A program made the translations under genes and the position numbers. From NCBI GenBank assembly GCA_016214755.1, contig JACRNX010000011.1:1-34513 (forward strand): 34,513 nt of DNA, in the 5' to 3' direction. How positions within the stretch are numbered: the stretch's first letter is position 1; every line of letters starts with the position of its first letter. The notes under the pieces are model-generated. The model had not been told where the DNA came from and did no database searches. It saw only the letters and a list, made by a program, of their open reading frames with translations. Origin of the DNA: Candidatus Falkowiibacteriota bacterium. GTDB taxonomy: Bacteria > Patescibacteriota > Patescibacteriia > UBA11705 > JABHMO01. Below, in pieces: positions 9,201 through 14,972 of the stretch.

Positions 9201-10492
9201 GTCGCGTGCGTACCGACCGTAAATCCGTTTGCGTCTAATGAAGTGATGCCTCCGGAAAAATTCGCTGTCGCACTACCGAAATAAGCCGTGGTATTACTAC
9301 CCATCATTTTTGTCCTAAAAACCGCCGCTTGGTCAGTAGCTTGGTCAGTATGTTTGATGATTACTAAATCCGGCTGAAAAGCAAGTCCAGTCACTGATTG
9401 CGCCACGCCGGTTCCCGCGTATGAACCAGTTGCTGACTGGAAAGTGCCGCTGGCTACCGGATCGCTCGCTCCGCCAAAAGCGACGTAATAATACGTTTTA
9501 TCGAGACTGGAATCACCGGCGCCGACAGTAAAGCCATTACTATCAAGTGAAGTTATTTTATTATTATAAATTTCTGAAGTATTTAAAAAAGTTGAATAAC
9601 TATTTGATTCAGTAACGTGGAAAGTCGTCCAACCAGCGGTAACCGCGCCTTGATTGATAATGGTATCCGGCTGAAAACCAACGCCCGTGATGCTTTGAGC
9701 CGCGCCGGTCCCTGTATAAGTACCAACGTTCATCGCGCCGGTCACGTTTTTAAAAGCGAAGAACCAATAAGTATTGGCATTGACATTTACTAATGTATTT
9801 GAGCCGACAGTAAAACCAGAAGTGTCCAAACTTTGAATGGCTGTTGTGTCAGTAATCGGCGCGCCGCCGCTTGCTTGCAGATATCGATTTGCCGCCAAAC
9901 TCGAACTTGACCAAACTCCAAGTGACGCGCCTGAGCGTTTAATCATGGCGAACGCCGGCTGGAAGCCAGTGGATATGCTTTTTGACGATAAGCCATCGCC
10001 CGTGTAACTGCCCACGCAAAAAGTGCCGGTGGCAGTGCAGTCCGAACCCTTAAACGCCGTCCAGACATATCTTACATCAACCGTATTTATATCTATCTCT
10101 GTCCCGACTGTAAAACCATTGCTGTCCAACGATTGAATCGCGTCCGAAGAAATATCCGCTTCAGCTTCGCCAAGTTTCGCTGTTGTTTCTCCTCCCATGA
10201 TATTGCTTTTCCACAAAATCCCGTCGTCTCCAAGATGGTTGTGTTCTTCCATCACTAAAAGTAAATCAGGCGAGAACCCCACGCCGGTAATCGCCAAATT
10301 ATCCGCGCCAGTGCCGACGTAATATCCGGTCTGCATCTGAAAAGTGGCGGCTTTTGCCGGCTCCATGAATGGCAGCCAATAAAAAATTCCCAGCGTCCAT
10401 GAAATTAAAATTAAAATCAATAATAGCCGGGAACTTTTTCTCGCTAAATAAGAAATCTTTCGCTCAAATTTCTTTATCTTCCGTTTGTTCAT
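3221..10492 (-). CDS. giant multi-domain surface protein (2,423 aa) with C-terminal TM / carboxypeptidase-regulatory-like tail
   Basis: An export signal-anchor (basic residues 1-20, hydrophobic ~22-42) ends PAKA|AT. Residues ~33-645 hold six ~100-residue repeats, each opening like GxYTGTG...ITGVGFQPDLVIIK and closing like IQSLDSNGFTVGT...YYWVAF. From ~830 come beta-rich domains, then fibronectin III-like repeats (~970-1615), the last four sharing SGLYF, NSGW and VKARNGD blocks. A calcium-loop-like DGKDNDSDGYVDLLDPGCDS lies at ~1632, then two Ig-like domains. Residues 1853-1912 are ten 6-residue units of the EEPKPV/EKPKPV type, probably a wall-spanning rod. The tail has a TM segment (~2060-2095), a carboxypeptidase-regulatory-like beta domain, a TM hairpin (~2215-2255), a second such domain and a charged end. 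It is probably an adhesin or envelope protein; the ligand is unknown. The frame is intact and no Shine-Dalgarno sequence is visible. Confidence 0.85.
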   Translation of the reverse strand: MNKRKIKKFERKISYLARKSSRLLLILILISWTLGIFYWLPFMEPAKAATFQMQTGYYVGTGADNLAITGVGFSPDLLLVMEEHNHLGDDGILWKSNIMGGETTAKLGEAEADISSDAIQSLDSNGFTVGTEIDINTVDVRYVWTAFKGSDCTATGTFCVGSYTGDGLSSKSISTGFQPAFAMIKRSGASLGVWSSSSLAANRYLQASGGAPITDTTAIQSLDTSGFTVGSNTLVNVNANTYWFFAFKNVTGAMNVGTYTGTGAAQSITGVGFQPDTIINQGAVTAGWTTFHVTESNSYSTFLNTSEIYNNKITSLDSNGFTVGAGDSSLDKTYYYVAFGGASDPVASGTFQSATGSYAGTGVAQSVTGLAFQPDLVIIKHTDQATDQAAVFRTKMMGSNTTAYFGSATANFSGGITSLDANGFTVGTHATVNTNADTYYWEAFGNAFDPYDASGAADFSVGAYMPPGTGLDSMNILRTGMTPNLVVIKANSIRSAVWRTSVETTDNAYYFNASADAANLIQTFNSDGFQLGTNDGVNGLQVMHYWFSFKTSSNFVVVSYTGTGVARDITGVGFQPDMLWIKRSTAVNGVLRTSTLTGNGNQYFSNVANGTGIVTALGSDGFSLGTDTTVNANTGTYRYAAWNFKTYNQSAFRAYTNADSTDVGAALAAQDTAYTMTADGQAVRLRTLLHVAGGNLYVSNQNFKLQFVGKGTGTCASPTGGTPAAYTDVDGTTALAYKNNATPADGANLTVNANDPTHGAHTVQAQTYEESNNFTNSTAAITAGQDGLWDFALYDNTAPNNTTYCLRAVLSSGAALGTYDQYMQISSLPNSVPVATTPASITQSTDDTGKITFSTAISDANSENTKLKIEYSDDGGTNWYDPDLVSATPSSGSVDLDDAQTYQIGSVNAIDTSAGSIALTIVWDTQSASNGNGTLNNTDQSDIKVRVTPNDSIADGTAQASANFEVDNSNPVASGSLTVSSRATDSITFTLGAAGSDTNINNYKIYYKQAASGVAETDTLHTTIATASYTAGNTTQIATLSANTQYVANIWTYDNYGNKANATELAAYTNAPQVTSAGAVNATDVSTYKARLSWAYASGTPTGLKIEQDTGCNGYDTTVYDNASTLQASPYTVSGLSPKVCYKFRFSSYNLGGNLNTTSSPETSQITMPPAQPTGLTAIAQTTTSITWDWSDVAQASDYKIYLSDNTLVGNVGSTTSQYTQQSLIINTQYSVYVRAEGSDEGIASTTTSAYTASGSGASIPVSLGHDASSQTTAAMKWTWASGGTQKDYYASTAAPADNSGWTTNAFWNQNGLSANTAVTLSVKARDNSLVETSAAQTTAYTAQNAPTAVSKSALSVNSLTIAATGTFSNLTSASSGLYFSNTSESTNSGWTQTNSWISSSLLANRQYTFQAKARNGDADETTTASANYFTAQNAPTGISKSALAADSITLTADGTLDNLTSSNSGLYFENTTTSSNSGWLQVNSWNSASLSANTQYGFRVKARNGDSIETTAATASYYTAQNTPTGVSAATTTSNYITVTASGTFSNLTTGNSGLYFENVTAATNSGWIQTNSWQSSGLTAGTPYSFRVKARNADGIETSFSTAGSLSTLSVSHDNQTPDTPVQPTAVIYQCSDGKDNDSDGYVDLLDPGCDSASDDSEYNLQYPAPILSEPKDGSLLNNNQPYIIGTTNEGAMAVKIFIDDVNAYQLLSQSDKSFVWKVSPALNDGAHVIYLVSGGAYSKKHTIVVDTAAPESPLINLIQVKSVASFGEKLKSSLAVQGEVKADAKYIMLYIDGAIYVDTIAVSANNWIYDFSAILIPGDHKISVKAIDLAGNMSATANEKAFNVALAPVEEPKPIEKPKPVEEPKPVEKPKPVEEPKPVEEPKPVEEPKPVEKPKPVEELKPVEEPKPIVFVPKKEIAPIEEIGVGTGEQTAVPISGEGAMTEIEVEKTKKEIELMISAIENKPEWEKTDEEKALELAYATEKIMQSAVMGKIINEAASILSGITGIDVEAATQQVKAAAEGVVKTTKQIKQATLDNRIVEKVNDTTKEPAMAVVTATSVATVATVGATGVSGASALTYLQFLFTQPFFLLARRKKFGWGIVYNAATKQPVDLAIVRVYDSKTRRIVGTRVTDKQGRYEFILNQGQYFIVVEKKELKFPSALLAGEKIDGRFEDLYFGGEIELSEKQAVNKAIPLDPHKMLKKAKAELMMYFVRRSQIVLTLVGPALAIISFAVSPSWWVAGVAAGQIAMYGIFKKLGLGEKPKSWGTVKDVERKSAIARSIVRVFDTKFNKLLDSQITDGKGRYAFLVGNEEYYMTAEKVGYYPKRTERYNLSAEKSGYLVDDFYLKPHHLGKGVEQAQAEEKPLTLRSDLSRAEEAEVAGAKRLVRPEEEKFMGELKEVNQNELHEDFYRVDTLTKEN
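4757..4936 (-). repeat. 18-bp tandem array encoding ten EEPKPV/EKPKPV units
   Basis: Exactly 180 nt, ten 6-codon units, in frame within the giant surface gene (residues 1853-1912). Units alternate EEPKPV and EKPKPV with end variants EEPKPI and one EELKPV. Near-identical units make length changes by slippage likely without breaking the frame. Confidence 0.9.
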
Positions 10493-10550
10493 TAAAAATT
10501 CACTTTTAACTCAAAACTTGACGCTTTTTCAGCGCTTCTCAACTGGATTT

Positions 10551-10556
10551 ATTATA
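10551..10556 (-). promoter_or_regulatory. extended -10 promoter of the giant surface gene
   Basis: On the - strand TGTTATAAT contains a perfect -10 (TATAAT, complement of 10551-10556) preceded by the TGN extension. No good -35 is present 17 nt upstream, where there are only T residues. Predicted start point is near 10544, giving a ~50-nt leader. Confidence 0.5.
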
Positions 10557-10630
10557 ACATTTTTTGTTAAACTAAAAAAATCATTTTATCCCCAGTTTTG
10601 CCGCTTTTTCGTTAACCATGATACATTCGA

Positions 10631-10647
10631 CCCCGCATTTTGCGGGG
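10631..10647 (-). terminator. hairpin between lgt and the giant surface gene
   Basis: Stem CCCCGCA (10631-10637), loop TTT, stem TGCGGGG (10641-10647), framed by GATAC (10620-10624) and GTATC (10652-10656), so the structure reaches the lgt stop codon. It has no T-run, so termination is uncertain. Confidence 0.45.
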
Positions 10648-10654
10648 CTCAGTA

Positions 10655-11464
10655 TCAATCCTGAGCTTGTCGAAGGATTGATTTTAACAGCCAACCGGAC
10701 GCGGCGATGATAATGGCAACGCTGAAAACCTGCGCCCAGCGAACACCAAAAATCAATGGGCTATAGTCAGTTCGTAAAAATTCCAAACCAAACCGAAGCA
10801 AAGAATAAAGGATAAGATAAATTGCGAAAATATTTCCCGCTGACCAAATACTCTTTTTAATTCGCCAGCGATGAATTAAAAGTAAAACCGCGAAAATCAG
10901 CAGATTGCCCAAACTTTCATATAAAAAAGTTGGGTGGAAAAATTCAAACGACGAGAATTTGGCTGGACGATTTACGAAATCAATCGGAATCCCCCAAGCC
11001 AGATTCGTTGGCAAACCGAAAATTTCTTGATTAAAATAATTGCCGACCCGGCCGACGAACTGCGCCGCGGCCAGTCCGGTTGCCGCTAAATCAAAAATCA
11101 ACCAAACGTTCTGCTTCTTTAAACGACAATAAAAAAAGACGACAAAAAAACCGCCAATCATTATGCCGTGAATCGCCAATCCTCCTTCCCAGATTTTGAC
11201 AACATCGAGCAAATTGTTTTTATAAAATTCCCAGGCATAGATGACGTAATAAATCCGCGCGCCGATCACCGCGCCGACGATAAAATATAAAAATAAATCA
11301 GAAAAAAATCTTTTCTCCAATTGATAATGCCTGGCCAATCGCAAAACAACGAAATAACCGAGCAAACCGCCGACCACCATTAAAAAACCATACCAATGAA
11401 TAGACGCTGGCCCAAACTTGAACAAAATCGGCGACGGATGAAATGAATGCAGAAGATCGAACAT
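10655..11464 (-). CDS. lgt: prolipoprotein diacylglyceryl transferase
   Basis: Lgt is the membrane enzyme that transfers diacylglycerol from phosphatidylglycerol to the lipobox cysteine of prolipoproteins. The Lgt signature appears as GRVGNYFNQEIFG, with HPTFLYES downstream, an IHWYGFLMVVGG first span and WEGGLAIHG in the middle. About seven hydrophobic spans, 269 residues, normal length. I start at the ATG (11464); the in-frame TTG at 11473 adds three residues and is less likely. The last codons (SILRQAQD, TGA) lie in a dispersed CTGAG/CGAAGG palindrome, so the original C-terminus has been replaced or extended by a repeat. It lies downstream of the ytxH-like gene. A lipobox protein at 33653-34246 is a plausible substrate. 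Confidence 0.95.
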   Translation of the reverse strand: MFDLLHSFHPSPILFKFGPASIHWYGFLMVVGGLLGYFVVLRLARHYQLEKRFFSDLFLYFIVGAVIGARIYYVIYAWEFYKNNLLDVVKIWEGGLAIHGIMIGGFFVVFFYCRLKKQNVWLIFDLAATGLAAAQFVGRVGNYFNQEIFGLPTNLAWGIPIDFVNRPAKFSSFEFFHPTFLYESLGNLLIFAVLLLIHRWRIKKSIWSAGNIFAIYLILYSLLRFGLEFLRTDYSPLIFGVRWAQVFSVAIIIAASGWLLKSILRQAQD

Positions 11465-11500
11465 ACAATTCAATTATATTATAGCACACAATCAATGTCA

Positions 11501-11567
11501 TTCTGAGGTGTCATCCTGAGGTGCGAGTCCCGCTTCTGGCGGAACGAGCCTCGAAGGATCAAAGGGC
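11501..11567. repeat. CTGAG/CGAAGG-family palindrome
   Basis: Contains GTCATTCTGAGGTGTCATC, CTGAGGTGCGAGTCCCGC, the inner stem TCCCGC..GGCGGA and GCCTCGAAGGATC. Related to the copies at 16070-16197, 23518-23600, 26148-26224, 31655-31854 and 34416-34466. Non-coding spacer between ytxH-like and lgt. Confidence 0.7.
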
Positions 11568-11626
11568 GACTTCTAGTAGGGAACAAAAATTTTTTTATTC
11601 CCTACTCCTCGCGATTACATCCTTAA

Positions 11627-11661
11627 TACAAAAACAGGGACAAAATAATGTCCTGTCCCTG
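11627..11661 (-). terminator. intrinsic terminator of the ytxH-like gene
   Basis: Stem CAGGGACA (11635-11642) and TGTCCCTG (11654-11661) with an 11-nt loop. On the - strand the stem is followed by TTTTTGTATT. It lies 48 nt after the ytxH-like stop, so lgt may depend on readthrough or another promoter. Confidence 0.7.
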
Positions 11662-11708
11662 CTTATATGCTTAATTTTAATTTAACAATTTAACGCGTTT
11701 TTCCGGTT

Positions 11709-12053
11709 TTATTTCTTCGCTTTTTTCTTTTTCAGCTTTGGACCTTTTAATTCTTTCTGTACGTCGTTCCAGCGCTTAAGCAGTTCGTCTTTAATTTCAA
11801 ACCACGCTTCTTTGGACATTAAATCATCTTTGGAATATTTTTTAACGATATTTTCCACGATCGCCGCGTACTCTTTTTGCGAGAGCGAACTTATTTTCGA
11901 CGCTTCTTTAACTATTGTTTCGCTGACTTGTTTGGCGACTTTTTTGAATTTCTCGCGATTTTTTTTGCCAGTCGCTGGACTCAAAAATAAACCCAACGCC
12001 GAACCAATTAAAGCGCCCAAAGCCAGTGTGCCCAAAAATCGTTTTGTTTTCAT
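11709..12053 (-). CDS. YtxH-like membrane-anchored protein
   Basis: 114 residues. The N-terminal glycine-rich membrane segment GTLALGALIGSALGLFLSP is followed directly by ATGKKNREKFKK, the hallmark of the YtxH / gas-vesicle-like family. The rest is a predicted amphipathic, probably coiled-coil region (QVSETIVKEASKISSLSQKEYAAIVENIVKKY) and a lysine-rich tail (KGPKLKKKKAKK). Members are often linked to stress, but no biochemical function is established. It has a strong promoter (12194-12222) and its own terminator. The start ATG lies next to a word-iterated hairpin and has no Shine-Dalgarno sequence. Confidence 0.75.
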   Translation of the reverse strand: MKTKRFLGTLALGALIGSALGLFLSPATGKKNREKFKKVAKQVSETIVKEASKISSLSQKEYAAIVENIVKKYSKDDLMSKEAWFEIKDELLKRWNDVQKELKGPKLKKKKAKK

Positions 12054-12063
12054 AAATGATTCA

Positions 12064-12160
12064 AGATTGTAATCCGTAATCCGTAACTCGTAATCCGTAA
12101 TCTGTAATTTTTAAGACAGCTTACCAGTTACAAGTTATGTGTTACAAATTACAATTATTT
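12064..12160. repeat. word-iterated hairpin B upstream of ytxH-like (word TAATCCGTAA)
   Basis: The left arm repeats GTAATCCGTAA, GTAACTCGTAA and GTAATCTGTAA. The right arm, after TTTTTAAGACAGC, carries CAGTTACAAG, GTGTTACAAATTACAATT. The arms are imperfectly complementary. It fills the spacer between the ytxH-like start (12053) and its promoter. Confidence 0.7.
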
Positions 12161-12193
12161 TCTTAATTTCTTAATTTTTTAATTTCTTATTTT

Positions 12194-12222
12194 ATTATAT
12201 CATCGTCAAACATTTTCTTCAA
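12194..12222 (-). promoter_or_regulatory. promoter of ytxH-like gene
   Basis: On the - strand TTGAAG (complement of 12217-12222), 17-nt spacer, TATAAT (complement of 12194-12199), with a TGA extension before the -10. The transcript would start near 12187 and include hairpin B as its leader. Confidence 0.75.
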
Positions 12223-12225
12223 CAC

Positions 12226-12256
12226 AAATTTAAAGAGGAGCAAATGTTGCTCCTCT
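12226..12256 (-). terminator. intrinsic terminator of the orphan gene
   Basis: Stem AGAGGAGCAA (12234-12243), loop ATG, stem TTGCTCCTCT (12247-12256). On the - strand TTTAAATTT follows. It is 8 nt past the stop at 12264. Confidence 0.8.
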
Positions 12257-12263
12257 ATTTTGT

Positions 12264-13019
12264 TTACACCGGCCGGGCAAAGCCCAGCATCTCAAGCCCC
12301 AACAATTTTTCCTCGCCCGGCCGCTTCTCCGCGAAAACCAGAGAACCGTTCGGCGCCATCTTGAAGTGGGCGTACGAACAGCTCTTGATAAGCGGCCGGC
12401 CCAGCGCGAGCTGAAGAAGAACAATCGTCCAGATATTACTGAAGCCCACCTTTTCGACGCGGAACAGCTTGTCCGAGTCGCCCATCTGGACGTTCACCGC
12501 TTCTTCACGGCTCAAGAACACGTAGCCGGGCGCGTTGCGCGCGCCGACTGAACACAACCGGTTAATGAAGTCGTGTCCGTCTGACGGACTCATTTCCTGG
12601 ACGAAATTGCCCAGTGTCCGCAGCCACTGCTCCTTGTACGGAACGTCGAGCGATCGGAACAACTCGAGCAAAATCGCGAACGGGATGTCGGGCAGAAAAA
12701 GACAGACCCAACTGCCGTCCGCCAGATGCGCCGCTTGCTCTTCGGTCGCGGTAAACGCGACCTCGCCTTCTTCCTCCAAGCGGAAGAACTGGACAGATCT
12801 CTTGAAAAGAGCGTTGAACGCTGCTGTCACTTCTCGGCGGCTGACAAACAGTTCGCCGAAAATGTGCCTCGCGCGCTCTTCAGTCAAGGTAACCTTAGGA
12901 TGAATAGTCACCCTAGTCAGAACATTCTCATCAAGCGAGAAAGTCATATCCTTCTGTATCGCGAGTTCCCTACCCCACAGCACTTTGCTCACACGCACAT
13001 TTTCCAACATTGGTTCCAT
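12264..13019 (-). CDS. 251-residue hypothetical protein, monocistronic
   Basis: I do not recognise the family. The product looks soluble, with no signal peptide or TM segment. Visible segments include TLTEERARHIFGELFVSRRE, FLPDIPFAILLELFRSLDVPY, LCSVGARNAPGYVFLSREEA and FSNIWTIVLLQLALGRPL. The gene is a self-contained unit: consensus promoter (13076-13104), strong Shine-Dalgarno AAAGGAGGG five bases before the ATG, and its own terminator. Its codons end in G/C far more often than those of its neighbours, which suggests a different history (transfer) or different expression demands. CPR genomes carry several SD-led orphan families of this type, but its function is open. Confidence 0.7.
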   Translation of the reverse strand: MEPMLENVRVSKVLWGRELAIQKDMTFSLDENVLTRVTIHPKVTLTEERARHIFGELFVSRREVTAAFNALFKRSVQFFRLEEEGEVAFTATEEQAAHLADGSWVCLFLPDIPFAILLELFRSLDVPYKEQWLRTLGNFVQEMSPSDGHDFINRLCSVGARNAPGYVFLSREEAVNVQMGDSDKLFRVEKVGFSNIWTIVLLQLALGRPLIKSCSYAHFKMAPNGSLVFAEKRPGEEKLLGLEMLGFARPV

Positions 13020-13075
13020 TGAATCCCTCCTTTGCCTTGTTTTGACGGTAAATTTTCCTCTCCGCCAAACATTAG

Positions 13076-13104
13076 AATATACTACAAATTTAATTTTTTG
13101 TCAA
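13076..13104 (-). promoter_or_regulatory. near-consensus promoter of the 12264-13019 gene
   Basis: On the - strand TTGACA (complement of 13099-13104), exact 17-nt spacer, TATATT (complement of 13076-13081). The leader is ~50 nt and ends in AAAGGAGGG. Confidence 0.88.
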
Positions 13105-13191
13105 ATGTTCTTTTTTTTTACCAATTTTTTCATTAAATATCAATAAATTTCGACAATATATTAAACGCTGAAACAATAAACAATGTGACTA

Positions 13192-13220
13192 TTGCGGAAA
13201 AAAAATAAACATGATATGAA
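13192..13220 (+). promoter_or_regulatory. promoter candidate of rpmE-prfA-prmC
   Basis: TTGCGG (13192-13197), 17-nt spacer, TATGAA (13215-13220) with a TGA extension. The predicted start point (~13227) falls at the beginning of hairpin A2. Confidence 0.45.
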
Positions 13221-13222
13221 TG

Positions 13223-13328
13223 ATACAAGATGTACAGATTTGTACAGATATACAGATGGCGACGTTTTATAGATTACCCATAATTGAGACCTCATCTGTA
13301 AATCTGTATTAATCAGTAATCTTGTATT
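13223..13328 (+). repeat. word-iterated hairpin A2 upstream of rpmE
   Basis: Near-homologous to A1: ATACAAGAT at the left end, TACAGAT words, GAGACCTCATCTGTAAATC, and right end ATCTTGTATT. It finishes 2 nt before the rpmE ATG at 13331. Confidence 0.85.
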
Positions 13329-13330
13329 AC

Positions 13331-13612
13331 ATGAAAAAAGACATCCATCCGAAATACTATCCAAAGGCAAAAATTACTTGCGTTTGCGGCAATGAATTCA
13401 GCGTTGGTTCAACGGTGGAAAACATTAAAGTTGAACTTTGCCATCTCTGCCATCCTTTTTACACTGGCAAGCAAAAATTAGTTGACACGGCGCGGCGCGT
13501 TGAAAAATTCAGAGAAAAGCTGGCAAAAAAAGAAACCGCGGCCAAAACCCATAAAGGAAAGAAAGCGAAGAAGCAAGCCAAAGCCGCGAAGAAAACTGGA
13601 CCGGCGAAATAA
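13331..13612 (+). CDS. rpmE: 50S ribosomal protein bL31
   Basis: 93 residues from the ATG at 13331. The L31 core is present: [21 protein letters not shown], then [19 protein letters not shown] and [10 protein letters not shown]. All four zinc-type cysteines (CVC and CHLC) are kept, so this is the zinc-binding form. The tail after ~70 is a Lys/Ala extension ([17 protein letters not shown]). An in-frame TTG at 13322 lies in the right arm of hairpin A2 and is rejected as start. It heads rpmE-prfA-prmC, an order also seen in other phyla. Confidence 0.95.
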   Translation: MKKDIHPKYYPKAKITCVCGNEFSVGSTVENIKVELCHLCHPFYTGKQKLVDTARRVEKFREKLAKKETAAKTHKGKKAKKQAKAAKKTGPAK

Positions 13613-13619
13613 CTAATTT

Positions 13620-13661
13620 AAGCCGCCTGATTTTTAATAAATGCGAAAAGGGCGGTTTTTT
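13620..13661 (+). terminator. terminator-like hairpin after rpmE
   Basis: Stem AAGCCGCC (13620-13627) and GGCGGTTT (13651-13658) with a 23-nt loop, followed by TTTG. The loop is long, so strength is moderate. Confidence 0.5.
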
Positions 13662-13672
13662 GTTATGATATA

Positions 13673-13870
13673 ATACAAGATGTACAGATTTGTACAGATG
13701 TACAGATGAGGGCAAATAAGATAAACAGGATAAACAAGATTATTAAATAAAAATCCTAAATTCGAATGTCTAAATCCTAAATAAGCCCCAATTTTCCAAT
13801 TTAGAATTTCGATATTAGGATTTAGAATTTTTATAAATTTCCAATTACGGATTACTGATTACGAATTCCA
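13673..13870. repeat. hairpin A3 (left arm only) plus hairpin C upstream of prfA (word AAATCCTAAAT)
   Basis: 13673-13710 is a left arm of family A (AATACAAGATGTACAGATT, then TACAGAT words) with no matching right arm. Hairpin C follows. The left arm AAATCCTAAATTCG, AAATCCTAAATAAG is answered by CAATTTAGAATTTCG, TTAGGATTTAGAATTTT. The final stretch CGGATTACTGATTACG is a third word type. No gene in this spacer. Confidence 0.7.
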
Positions 13871-13877
13871 ATAATAT

Positions 13878-14933
13878 ATGCAAGACAAAATTGACAAAAT
13901 TAAAAAACAATTCGAGGAGCTGGAAAAAAAGCTGCAAGATATTTCGATTTTAAACAAACCCGACGAATTAAAAAATTTTTCCAGCGAGCGGGCGGAAATA
14001 AAAGAAGTGATGGACATTATTAGCGAATACGAAAACGTGAAATCAAAAATTGAACAAGCGGAAGATGCGTTAAAAACAGAGAAAGACACCGGACTCATTG
14101 GGCTGGCGAAAGAGGAATTGACGGAGTTGGAACCGAAATTTCATAACTTGGAGCAGACATTAAAACAAGCTTTAGCGCCGAAGGACACAAATGATATAAA
14201 AAACGTAATCATGGAAATCCGCGCCGGCACTGGCGGCGATGAATCCGCGCTATTTAGCGCTGAACTTTTTCGAATGTACTCAAAATACGCGGAATCAAAA
14301 AAATGGAAAGTGTCCGTCATCTCCGCCAATCGAATTGGCCTCGGCGGATTCAAAGAAATTATTTTTGAAATCAACGGAAAAAACGTGTTTGGCGCGCTTA
14401 AATACGAACGCGGCACGCACCGCGTTCAGCGCGTTCCCGAGACGGAAAAAAACGGCCGCGTCCATACTTCCGCCGTTACTGTCGCTGTTCTACCACAAGC
14501 CGAAGAAGTTGACATTAAAATCGAAGCGAAAGATTTGCGGATTGACACGTTTTGCGCCGGCGGGCACGGCGGACAGAGCGTCAACACTACTTATTCGGCT
14601 GTTCGCATCACCCACTTGCCGACCGGACTGGTTGTTTCTTGTCAGGACGAAAGATCGCAGGTCCAAAACAAGGAGAAAGCAATGCGCGTTCTGCGTTCCC
14701 GATTGCTTGAATCAGAACAAGAAAAACAGCAAGCGAAAATCGGGGCAGAACGCAAAACGCAAATCGGCACTGGCGATCGCAGTGAAAAAATCCGTACTTA
14801 CAATTTTCCGCAGGACAGAATTACTGACCATCGCATCAAACAAAACTGGAGCAACATTAAAACAATACTTGATGGCGACCTGGACTCGATAATCAACGCA
14901 CTCAAAGAGGCAGAATTTAAATTGGTAAAATAA
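13878..14933 (+). CDS. prfA: peptide chain release factor 1
   Basis: RF1 releases peptides at UAA and UAG. The codon-recognition P-x-T tripeptide is PET at 187-189 ([18 protein letters not shown]). The catalytic GGQ is at 231-233, in [19 protein letters not shown]. The preceding CAGGH differs from the usual SSGA and resembles other CPR RF1s as I recall them. 351 residues, full length. It follows rpmE and precedes prmC, which methylates its GGQ glutamine. The ATG directly follows an AT-rich repeat without a Shine-Dalgarno sequence. An active RF1 matters for the in-frame TAG in the gene at 26397-27017. Confidence 0.97.
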   Translation: MQDKIDKIKKQFEELEKKLQDISILNKPDELKNFSSERAEIKEVMDIISEYENVKSKIEQAEDALKTEKDTGLIGLAKEELTELEPKFHNLEQTLKQALAPKDTNDIKNVIMEIRAGTGGDESALFSAELFRMYSKYAESKKWKVSVISANRIGLGGFKEIIFEINGKNVFGALKYERGTHRVQRVPETEKNGRVHTSAVTVAVLPQAEEVDIKIEAKDLRIDTFCAGGHGGQSVNTTYSAVRITHLPTGLVVSCQDERSQVQNKEKAMRVLRSRLLESEQEKQQAKIGAERKTQIGTGDRSEKIRTYNFPQDRITDHRIKQNWSNIKTILDGDLDSIINALKEAEFKLVK

Positions 14934-14938
14934 AAGTT

Positions 14939-14964
14939 ACTGCCATACTACATAGTATGGCAGT
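14939..14964 (+). repeat. short hairpin between prfA and prmC
   Basis: Perfect 11-bp stem ACTGCCATACT (14939-14949), loop ACAT, stem AGTATGGCAGT (14954-14964). It ends 8 nt before the prmC ATG. No T-run, so not an obvious terminator. Confidence 0.65.
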
Positions 14965-14972
14965 TAAATAAA

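Larger units (their letters stand above)
13020..13330. other. 311-bp divergent intergenic region
   Basis: Holds the leader and promoter of the orphan gene (-), an AT-rich stretch (13105-13190), a promoter candidate for rpmE (13192-13220) and hairpin A2 (13223-13328). No further gene is seen. Confidence 0.8.
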
